Positions 52,592 through 61,914 of a DNA stretch of 64,000 nt are shown here, piece by piece. This DNA comes from Kitasatospora kifunensis. GTDB lineage: Bacteria; Actinomycetota; Actinomycetes; Streptomycetales; Streptomycetaceae. The position numbers were made by a program, and so were the translations under genes. The DNA lies in the NCBI RefSeq assembly GCF_014203855.1, contig NZ_JACHJV010000001.1, positions 2,542,001 to 2,606,000 of the forward strand. The letters are read 5' to 3'. The notes beneath the pieces are model-generated. The model was not told where the DNA came from and ran no database searches. It was given only the letters and a program-made list of their open reading frames with translations. How positions within the stretch are numbered: position 1 is the stretch's first letter; every line of letters starts with the position of its first letter.

Positions 52592-53545
52592 CTACTTCAG
52601 GGTGGCCGAGGTGAGACCGGCCTGCACCTGGCGCTGGAAGGAGAGGTAGACCACCAGCACCGGCAGCATCGCGATCGTCATACCGGCGAAGAGCGCCGGG
52701 AAGTCGCTGGCGTAGCCGGTCTGCTGAGCCAGGTTCAGCAGACCCTGGGTCAGCATCGAGCGGTCCGGGTCACCGCCGTGCTGCTGCTGCATCAAGGTCA
52801 CCGGCAGCAGGTACTGGTTCCACTGGCCGAGCACGTTGAAGATGCCGACGCTGATCAGGCCGGACTTCGCCATCGGCACCATGACCTGGAAGAAGGCCCG
52901 GGTGTGCGAGCAGCCGTCGATCATCGCCGCCTCGTGCACGGCGGTGGGCAGCGAGCGGAAGAAGGAGTAGAGGAAGAAGACGGTGAACGGCAGCGAGTAG
53001 GCGACGTACACCAGGATCAGGCCCAGGTAGCTGTTCAGGCCGAGCAGCGGGCTGATGTCACCGAGGTTCTTCACCATGAAGAAGAGCGGCACCAGTGCCA
53101 GGTAGACCGGGAACATGGCGCCGGCCACGAAGAAGTAGTAGATGATCCGGTTGCCGGGGAACTCGTAGCGGGCCAGCACGTAGGCCGCCATCGCGCCGAG
53201 CAGCATCGTCAGGGTGACCGAACCCACCAGCACGATCAGGGTGTTGAGGAAGTAGTTGGCGATGCCCCGGTCCCAGGCATGGGCGAAGGCCTCGAAGCTC
53301 CAGTGCGCGGGCCAGCTCCAGGCGCTGCCGCCGATCTGCGCGTTGGTCTTGAAGGAGCTGATCACGATCCAGACCAGCGGGGCGATGATCATCAGGGCCC
53401 ACAGGGCCAGGAAGCCGTGCGAGAAGGCGTTGAGCACGCCTCCGCCGTCGGCGAACCGCGCTTCCTTGGCCCCTCGCCCGGCGCCCGGGGCGCCGCCGCG
53501 CTGGGCCGGGACCTTGGTGCCGGTCTCGTCAGTCTTGGTGGTCAT
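52592..53545 (-). CDS. ngcG: Sugar ABC transporter permease (NgcG-like)
   Basis: 317 residues, MalG-type inner-membrane permease with about six helices. The EAA loop EAAMIDGCSHTRAFFQVMVP (about 209-228) is the ATPase-docking signature. Together with the two genes upstream it forms a CUT1 importer, which in streptomycetes shares the MsiK ATPase encoded elsewhere; no ATPase gene is present here. Assignment to GlcNAc/chitobiose uptake rests on the binding protein. Confidence 0.82.
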   Translation of the reverse strand: MTTKTDETGTKVPAQRGGAPGAGRGAKEARFADGGGVLNAFSHGFLALWALMIIAPLVWIVISSFKTNAQIGGSAWSWPAHWSFEAFAHAWDRGIANYFLNTLIVLVGSVTLTMLLGAMAAYVLARYEFPGNRIIYYFFVAGAMFPVYLALVPLFFMVKNLGDISPLLGLNSYLGLILVYVAYSLPFTVFFLYSFFRSLPTAVHEAAMIDGCSHTRAFFQVMVPMAKSGLISVGIFNVLGQWNQYLLPVTLMQQQHGGDPDRSMLTQGLLNLAQQTGYASDFPALFAGMTIAMLPVLVVYLSFQRQVQAGLTSATLK

Positions 53546-53557
53546 GGCTGGCCCCGC

Positions 53558-54490
53558 TCAGAACTCGATCCGCTCGCGGCGGGTGAGACGCAGCGAGACG
53601 ACGGACAGGATCATGGTGATGAAGAAGATCACCACACCCATGGCGCAGGCGTAGCCGGCCTTGCCGAAGGTGATGAAGTTGCGCATCAGGTAGGTCGCCA
53701 TGACCTCGGAGTGGTTGTTGGGACCACCGCCGTAGTAGGCGCCGGGCGTCATGGTGGAGACCAGGGCGAAGGCGTCCATGGCGGCGATGGCCAGGTACAC
53801 CCACGCGGTCTGCACGGTCTCCCAGAGCAGCGGGAGGGTGATCTTCAAGAAGGTCTGGGTGCGCTTGGCGCCGTCCAGCAGCGCCGCCTCGTAGATGTCC
53901 TTGGGGATGTTCTGCATCGCGGCCGAGAAGAGCACCAGGTAGAACCCGACGCCCGACCAGATCAGCACCCCGACGATGCACCACAGGGTCAGGTTGGGAT
54001 CGGAGAGCCACTGCAGGGGGTGGTTGGCGTCCTCCAGACCCAGCTTGACCAGCACACCGTTGAGCAGACCGCCGTCGTCGGTGCGGTAGACCGCCTGGAA
54101 GAGCACCGAGAGGATGGCCACCGACAGGACCTGCGGGAAGAAGAAGACCACCTTGTAGAAGGCCGCGCCGCGTACGCCCTGCACACCACCGGTGCCGCCC
54201 CGGCCACCGACGTTGAGCATGAAGGCGAAGAACAGCGCCAGCAGGATGGTGGCGATCGGCAACACGATCAGCAGGAGCATGTTGTGCTCCAGCGCGGCGA
54301 GGAAGACGCTGTCGCCGAACAGCTTGGTGTAGTTCTGCAGGCCGACGAAGTGCATCGTCTGCGAGACCCCGGACCAGTCGGTCAGGGAGTAGCCGAAGGT
54401 CTGCAGGTACGGCCAGATGACCAGCACCACGTAGAGCACGACCGGGATGATGAGGAACCCCACGATGAAGGGGTATTTGCGGTGACGCAT
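53558..54490 (-). CDS. ngcF: Sugar ABC transporter permease (NgcF-like)
   Basis: 310 residues, MalF-type permease, six helices (IVGFLIIPVVLYVVLVIWP first), EAA loop YEAALLDGAKRTQTFLKITL (about 202-221). The ATG at 54490 (MRHRKYPFIVGF) follows AGGAG; the longer frame is non-coding. It lies 12 bp before ngcG and 154 bp after ngcE. Same operon. Confidence 0.82.
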   Translation of the reverse strand: MRHRKYPFIVGFLIIPVVLYVVLVIWPYLQTFGYSLTDWSGVSQTMHFVGLQNYTKLFGDSVFLAALEHNMLLLIVLPIATILLALFFAFMLNVGGRGGTGGVQGVRGAAFYKVVFFFPQVLSVAILSVLFQAVYRTDDGGLLNGVLVKLGLEDANHPLQWLSDPNLTLWCIVGVLIWSGVGFYLVLFSAAMQNIPKDIYEAALLDGAKRTQTFLKITLPLLWETVQTAWVYLAIAAMDAFALVSTMTPGAYYGGGPNNHSEVMATYLMRNFITFGKAGYACAMGVVIFFITMILSVVSLRLTRRERIEF

Positions 54491-54644
54491 GCGCCTGCTC
54501 CTGTCCGCCACAGCCTGTGTCAGACAGGCTTTGGTACCGCGGGTATCACCCGAGAGCGTCCGAAGCACCGGGGTCCGCGCAGCGGCCCCCGGTGTCCGTG
54601 GACGTCTCTCGTCAGCCCGACAACCGCTCGGGCCGAAGGGACTG

Positions 54645-56039
54645 TCAGACCTTCTTGGAGGTCGCCGCCTTGGCCGCGGCGATCCACTGCTGCGGGGTCA
54701 TCCGGCTGTTGACCAGCTCGTTGGTGGCGTCCTGCAGCGCCTGGTCGAAGGCGGTCTGCAGGTCCGGGTAGGTGAAGTTGAAGGTGTTGGTGCCGGCGGC
54801 GGTGACCGCCGCCGCCGAGGACTTCGTACCCGGCTTGAGCACCACGTCGGGGCCGATGCCGTCCTTGAGCACGGTCAGCGAGTTGGCGGACGCGGCGAAC
54901 TTGCCCGAGGCCTCCTTGGTCAGCATGATCCGCAGGAACTCCAGGCCGCCGGCCTGGTTCTTGGCCTTGCTCGGCACGATGAACGGCTCACCCGCGCCGG
55001 CCCGCACGGCGACCTGCGGGAGCTTGTCGCCGTTCTGCGAGGGCACCGGCAGGAAGGCCATGTCGAAGTCGGCCGGGGTGATCTTGATCATCTCGTTCTC
55101 GAGCCAGGACCCGCACGGGATGAAGGCGGCCTTGCCCTGGCACCAGGCGGTCTGCGACTCGGTGTGGGTCATGCCGTTGGTGCCCGTGAGCAGGTAGTCC
55201 TTCTGCATGATCTCGAAGAACGCGCTGACGCCGGCGAGCGCCGCCGGGTCGTCCCAGGCGGTCGGGTCGAGCGCGTCGATCCGCTTCACCAGGTCCAGGC
55301 CGCCCTGCTTGGCGATCAGGTCCAGGATCAGGTAGTTGGCGTAGTACGGGTACTTGCCCTGGTGGCAGAAGGGCGCGATGCCGGCGGCCTTGATGGTGCC
55401 GCAGAGGGTGATGAAGTCGTCCCAGGTCTTGGGCGGGGTCCAGCCCTTCTCCTTGAAGAGCTTGTTGGAGTACCACAGGCCGTAGACGGTGTAGACGTAG
55501 TTCAGCGAGTACATCTTGCCGTCGATGGTGCCCTGCTCGACGGTGCCCGGCAGCAGCACGTCGCGGATCTTCTTCGACGTGTCGTCCCGGTAGGGCGCGT
55601 CGAGCAGCACGGTGAGGTCGGTGAGCTGGCTCGCCTTCTCCAGCACGTCGATCTTCATCTGCTGGGCGCCCGAGTCGTCGATGACGTCCGGCGGGTTGCC
55701 AGCGTTGAAGCGCGGCTGGAGCTTGCCGCTGATCTCCTGGGTCGCCAGGTGGGCGATGTTGGCGCCGGTGTAGGTGGCCTTGTAGATGCCCTCGATGGCC
55801 TTGGCGTAGTCGTCGCCGTAGCCGCCGTTGAAGATCACGACGTCCAGCGGGTCGCTCGACTTGACCCCGAAGGGGTTGGTGGCCGAGCCGGTGGCCGTGG
55901 CGCCGCCACCGCTACCGCTGCCACTGCCGCCACCGGCGGCGCAGGCGGCCAGCAGTGGGCCGCCTGCGGCCGCCATGACGGTGACAGCGGCCGCGCGCTT
56001 GAAGATGTCGCGGCGGTTGTACTCAGTTGCAGAGCCCAT
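54645..56039 (-). CDS. ngcE: N-acetylglucosamine/chitobiose-type sugar-binding lipoprotein (NgcE-like)
   Basis: 464 residues. A twin-arginine signal (YNRRDIFKRAAAV) with lipobox LLAAC gives an exported lipoprotein. The mature part is a family 1 solute-binding protein resembling NgcE of streptomycetes: NPFGVKSSDPLDVVIFNGGY, PRFNAGNPPDVIDDSGAQ and NYVYTVYGLWYSNKLF. It captures GlcNAc and diacetylchitobiose released from chitin and delivers them to the permeases downstream. A DasR-like site upstream supports this. Confidence 0.8.
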   Translation of the reverse strand: MGSATEYNRRDIFKRAAAVTVMAAAGGPLLAACAAGGGSGSGSGGGATATGSATNPFGVKSSDPLDVVIFNGGYGDDYAKAIEGIYKATYTGANIAHLATQEISGKLQPRFNAGNPPDVIDDSGAQQMKIDVLEKASQLTDLTVLLDAPYRDDTSKKIRDVLLPGTVEQGTIDGKMYSLNYVYTVYGLWYSNKLFKEKGWTPPKTWDDFITLCGTIKAAGIAPFCHQGKYPYYANYLILDLIAKQGGLDLVKRIDALDPTAWDDPAALAGVSAFFEIMQKDYLLTGTNGMTHTESQTAWCQGKAAFIPCGSWLENEMIKITPADFDMAFLPVPSQNGDKLPQVAVRAGAGEPFIVPSKAKNQAGGLEFLRIMLTKEASGKFAASANSLTVLKDGIGPDVVLKPGTKSSAAAVTAAGTNTFNFTYPDLQTAFDQALQDATNELVNSRMTPQQWIAAAKAATSKKV

Positions 56040-56524
56040 GTGTGCCCTAACCCCTCAGTGTCCAGATGGAGCGACGGTGCGTTGAACTCCGCGTCAGGCC
56101 ACAGTGGTTGGCCGCGCGGACAAAGATTTCGGGTCGACCGACGACCTCGGTGTCAGATCTGACTGGTCGTCAACTTTCTTCCCTCAACCGCGCCTTAACC
56201 GTGCCTCGCGGCGAAGGTGCCGGTCAGAAGGGGGTTTTGTCGATGCGCAAAGGTATAGTCCACTGTTCACCCGGCGGCAATAGTCTCCCCATCGGTAACG
56301 GCCCGCAGCGCTCAAAGCGTTGTCGGCGGTGCAGCATGTGCAATGTTCAGGGAGCCTGCATATTTGCGCCACGCGCCGTTAGGTGCACCGTGGATCACGA
56401 CATTAGCGTCGTTTTGCTCGTTTGAACATAGAAACGAGCAGCTTTGCGCAGGCGAGAGCGCTTTCGCGCGAGGTTCGGCGACGCCCAGCCGGGCTCAGCC
56501 GGGCTCAGCCGGGCTCAACCGGGC
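56040..56524. other. ngcE upstream region
   Basis: 485 bp without a gene. Contents seen: a 12-bp palindrome GTCAGATCTGAC (56152-56163), a DasR-like site (56249-56264), several GAACA-type short repeats around 56340-56430, and a 10-bp tandem repeat at its right end. Probably a complex promoter region for the transporter operon. Confidence 0.5.
56249..56264. promoter_or_regulatory. DasR-like responsive element
   Basis: AAAGGTATAGTCCACT matches the 16-bp DasR consensus (ASTGGTCTAGACCAST) at 12 positions, including the GGT and CCA half-sites. It lies 210 bp upstream of ngcE. DasR represses GlcNAc uptake genes in streptomycetes until GlcN-6-P binds it. This individual site is an inference. Confidence 0.45.
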
Positions 56525-56528
56525 TCAG
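56487..56528. repeat. 10-bp tandem repeat at the 3' end of the mycothiol-dependent-type gene
   Basis: Just over four copies of AGCCGGGCTC (one with AACC) run from 56487 to 56528 and overlap the stop codon at 56525. Each unit contains the palindrome-like AGCCGGGCT, so the array can fold. Copy number probably varies between strains. Confidence 0.85.
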
Positions 56529-57172
56529 CGACGGCTCAGGCGGCCGGCGAGCGTGCTCACGCCCGTACCGGAGAGGGTCTCCAAGGCGGCTGGGCGGCCG
56601 GTGATCGCAAGCAGCAGGTCGATCATCGGACCGCGCACCTCGTTGCCCTCCCCCGGCTCCCCTGCCGACCAGTCGGCATCGGTGGCCGTCAGGTGCAGCG
56701 CGTCCACTCGCTTCTTCCCGCCGATCAGCAGGTTCGAACCCCGGTAGAGGTCGGCGCAGCGGACCAGCGCCTCCTCGGGGTAGCGGTGCACGATGCCCAG
56801 CGGACGCCGGATGTCCTCGGCGTGCACCACGGTCTCGCCCAGCCAGCTGTCCACCGGTCCCGGCGGGTGGTCGGTGGAGTCGATCTGCTCGGCGAAGGCG
56901 TTCAGGGTGGTCGCCGGGCGTCCATGGGTCAGCTCGCGGATCTCGCGGTCGGTCATCACGTCGAAGCGGAACCGGGCGCGGGCCAGCTTGGTGAAGAAGG
57001 CCGGGGGCGTCATCCGGGCGGTGGCGGCCATGTGCGCCAGGGTGTCGCGGACCGTACGCCCCGCGCAGAGCGAGAAGACTGTCCACTGTTCGGGGGTCAG
57101 TCGCTGCACGTCGATGAGCAGCGCGCGCCGCTCGGCGTGGATCAGCGCCCAGGGATCGGATCGCATCGCCAT
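56525..57172 (-). CDS. Maleylpyruvate isomerase-family (DinB-like) protein
   Basis: 215 residues from MAMRSDPWAL (ATG 57172; an ATG two codons on is equally possible). DinB/MDMPI-type four-helix protein. HAERRALLIDVQRLTPEQW starts the first helix and VRDTLAHMAATARM and GETVVHAEDIRRPLG carry the metal-binding His (about 49 and 135). Members are mycothiol-dependent enzymes or their relatives; the substrate is unknown. It lies 75 bp after acnA on the same strand. Confidence 0.8.
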   Translation of the reverse strand: MAMRSDPWALIHAERRALLIDVQRLTPEQWTVFSLCAGRTVRDTLAHMAATARMTPPAFFTKLARARFRFDVMTDREIRELTHGRPATTLNAFAEQIDSTDHPPGPVDSWLGETVVHAEDIRRPLGIVHRYPEEALVRCADLYRGSNLLIGGKKRVDALHLTATDADWSAGEPGEGNEVRGPMIDLLLAITGRPAALETLSGTGVSTLAGRLSRR

Positions 57173-57247
57173 ACATCCGGCATAGCACAGGCCGCGCTCC
57201 TCCACAGGAGGAGCGCGGCCCGGGTGCCTACTGGCGACCGGCTACGG

Positions 57248-59908
<2,661 letters not shown>

Positions 59909-60003
59909 GACTGACTCCTTCTAGGTGCTTCGTGCTAGGTGCTTCGTGCGGCTGCATGGGCTCGGGTGGACCACGCGCTGAAGCCCGGATCGCCTCTCGG
60001 CAA

Positions 60004-60023
60004 TTATCTTGACGTCAAGATAA
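60004..60023. promoter_or_regulatory. Perfect 20-bp palindrome upstream of acnA
   Basis: TTATCTTGACGTCAAGATAA, a perfect palindrome, AT-rich for this genome, 96 bp upstream of acnA and in the region shared with the divergent PIN gene. The form is that of MarR-family operators. Confidence 0.65.
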
Positions 60024-60037
60024 AGCATAGTGCGGAG

Positions 60038-60057
60038 TTATCTCGATGTCGAGATAA
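60038..60057. promoter_or_regulatory. Second 20-bp palindrome upstream of acnA
   Basis: TTATCTCGATGTCGAGATAA, one mismatched pair at the centre, same outer sequence (TTATC...GATAA) as the first. The centres are 34 bp apart, about three helical turns, favouring cooperative binding on one face. Confidence 0.65.
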
Positions 60058-60191
60058 ACCATAGTGCATGGGTGGACGCGCAGTGCCCTCAGGCACCCCC
60101 TTGGCGCGTCCGCGTTCCGGCGCTCTTGAGCACCGTTGCGGACAGGCGCCCGGGCCGCACTCGGGGCCCCGCGACCGGCTACCGTAGCCCC

Positions 60192-60599
60192 ATGATCGTT
60201 GTCGATGCCTCCGCCCTGGTGCTCGCGCTGGCGGACCACGGGGAGCGCGGCACGGCAGCCAGGGCCGCGCTCGCGGCCGATCCGGAGTGGGCCGCACCGG
60301 AGCACCTGCTGATCGAGGTGATGCAGTCGCTCCGCGGTCGCTACCTGGCCAAGGAGAACAGCGCGGAGCAGGTCGCGGCGGTGGCCGCCGAACTGCCCAC
60401 GATCGCCTTCCGCAAGGTGGAGCTGACCGCGCTGCTGGGCCGGATCTGGGAACTGAAGGACAACCTGACCCCCGATGACGCCGCTTACGTGGCAGTCGCG
60501 GAGCTGCTCGGGGCGCCGCTGGTCACCGCCGACCTGCGACTGAGTCGGGCCAGTGGGCCGCGCTGCGAGATCCTGGGGATCACGCCGCCGACGGCCTGA
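60192..60599 (+). CDS. PIN-domain protein (VapC-like), no antitoxin visible
   Basis: 135 residues, complete PIN nuclease domain: Asp in MIVVDASALVLAL (5), Glu in HLLIEVMQSLRG, Asp pair in NLTPDDAAYVAVAELLGAPL and Asp in TADLRLSRASG. PIN toxins cleave RNA and are normally preceded by a VapB antitoxin; no such gene is visible within 130 bp upstream or in the gap before argF. It may be an orphan enzyme of domestic function. It lies divergent from acnA. Confidence 0.85.
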   Translation: MIVVDASALVLALADHGERGTAARAALAADPEWAAPEHLLIEVMQSLRGRYLAKENSAEQVAAVAAELPTIAFRKVELTALLGRIWELKDNLTPDDAAYVAVAELLGAPLVTADLRLSRASGPRCEILGITPPTA

Positions 60600-60671
60600 G
60601 CCGACCCTGGGCGCGGCCCAGGCGGCCCGGCCGCCGGCGACTGATGCGGTGCTTCCCAACCGCTGGTCGGT

Positions 60672-61673
60672 TCAGCTGCCCAGGGTGGCGACCAGCAGCG
60701 CCTTGATGGTGTGCAGGCGGTTCTCCGCCTGATCGAAGACGATCGAGTGCCGCGACTCGAAGAGCTCGTCCGTGCACTCCAACTCGGCCAGGCCGGTGGT
60801 CTCGAACAGCTGCCGGCCGAGCGTCGTTCCCAGGTCGTGGAAGGCCGGCAGGCAGTGCAGGAACTTGACCTGCGGGTTGCCGGTGGCCCGCACGGTGTCC
60901 ATCGACACCTGGTAGGGCAGCAGCTGCTCGATCCGCTCGGCCCAGACCTCCTTGGGCTCGCCCATCGAGACCCAGACGTCGGTATAGAGGAAGTCGGCGC
61001 CGGCCACCCCGGTGGCCACGTCCTCGGTGAGCGTGATCCGGGCACCGCTCACCGCCGCGAGCCGCTCGGCGGAGGTACGGACCTCCTCGGTCGGCCAGAA
61101 CTTCTCGGGGGCGACGATGCGGATGTCCAGGCCCAGCAGCGCACCGGTGACCAGCAGGGAGTTGCCCATGTTGTAGCGGGCGTCGCCCAGGTAGGCGAGC
61201 GTCACCTCGGTCAGCGGCTTGGTGCTGTGCTCCTGGATGGTGAGCAGGTCGGCGAGCATCTGGGTGGGGTGCCACTCGTCGGTGAGGCCGTTCCAGACCG
61301 GGACCCCGGCGTGCGCGGCCAGCTCCTCGACGATCGCCTGACCGTGCCCGCGGTACTCGATGCCGTCGAACATCCGGCCGAGCACCCGTGCCGTGTCCTT
61401 GACCGACTCCTTGTGGCCGATCTGCGAACCGGCCGGGTCCAGGTAGGTGGTGGCGGCACCCTGGTCGGCGGCGGCGACCTCGAAGGCGCAGCGGGTCCTG
61501 GTCGAGGTCTTCTCGAAGATCAGCGCGATGTTCTTGCCGCGCAGGCGCGGCTGCTCGGTGCCGGCGTACTTGGCGGCCTTGAGCTGGGCGGCGAGGCCGA
61601 GCAGGAAGTGGAACTCCTGGGCCGTGAAGTCGAGTTCCTTGAGGAAGTGCCGGTTCCTGAGGTTCAAGGCCAT
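60672..61673 (-). CDS. argF: Ornithine carbamoyltransferase
   Basis: 333 residues, forming citrulline from ornithine and carbamoyl phosphate in arginine synthesis. Carbamoyl-phosphate site [10 protein letters not shown] (about 54-63), ornithine site and HCLPAFHD (about 272). The ATG at 61673 ([16 protein letters not shown]) follows AGGAG. A good ARG box lies 61-78 bp upstream, so ArgR repression is expected. It stands apart from other arg genes. Confidence 0.95.
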   Translation of the reverse strand: MALNLRNRHFLKELDFTAQEFHFLLGLAAQLKAAKYAGTEQPRLRGKNIALIFEKTSTRTRCAFEVAAADQGAATTYLDPAGSQIGHKESVKDTARVLGRMFDGIEYRGHGQAIVEELAAHAGVPVWNGLTDEWHPTQMLADLLTIQEHSTKPLTEVTLAYLGDARYNMGNSLLVTGALLGLDIRIVAPEKFWPTEEVRTSAERLAAVSGARITLTEDVATGVAGADFLYTDVWVSMGEPKEVWAERIEQLLPYQVSMDTVRATGNPQVKFLHCLPAFHDLGTTLGRQLFETTGLAELECTDELFESRHSIVFDQAENRLHTIKALLVATLGS

Positions 61674-61733
61674 GCCGGGCTCCTGGGATGACGGGACGAG
61701 TGGCAAAAGGGACTCGACAATAGTATACGAGTA

Positions 61734-61751
61734 CCTGAATTTATATACAGA
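61734..61751. promoter_or_regulatory. ARG box upstream of argF
   Basis: CCTGAATTTATATACAGA: the core TGAATTTATATACA differs from the ARG consensus TGAATWWWWATTCA at one position. AT-rich and about 60 bp upstream of the start. A degenerate second half-match lies about 20 bp nearer the gene (near 61713-61730), as expected for paired ArgR sites. Confidence 0.7.
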
Positions 61752-61779
61752 GGGTTGCTTGGCCGAGCCGGAGACGCGC

Positions 61780-61812
61780 GTCGGCCCGCCACCCGGTGGG
61801 TGACGGGCCGAC
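61780..61812 (-). terminator. Hairpin terminator after pnkp
   Basis: A 14-bp stem with one mismatch (GTCGGCCCG/CGGGCCGAC plus CACCC/GGGTG) and a 3-nt loop, about 100 bp beyond the pnkp stop. Between the two lies a CTCCTGCCG-type tandem repeat (about 61855-61893). Confidence 0.7.
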
Positions 61813-61914
61813 AAGCTTGGCAGGGCAGCCTTCGGCGACGTGCTGCGGGGTGCCCTGCGGCTCTTGCGGCTCCTGCCGCTCCTGCCGCTCCTGCGGGATG
61901 TTCCTGGGGGTCTC

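Noticed and set aside
60030..60191. N-terminal extension or antitoxin before the PIN gene
   Set aside because: The upstream frame overlaps the palindromic operator region and has no antitoxin-like sequence.
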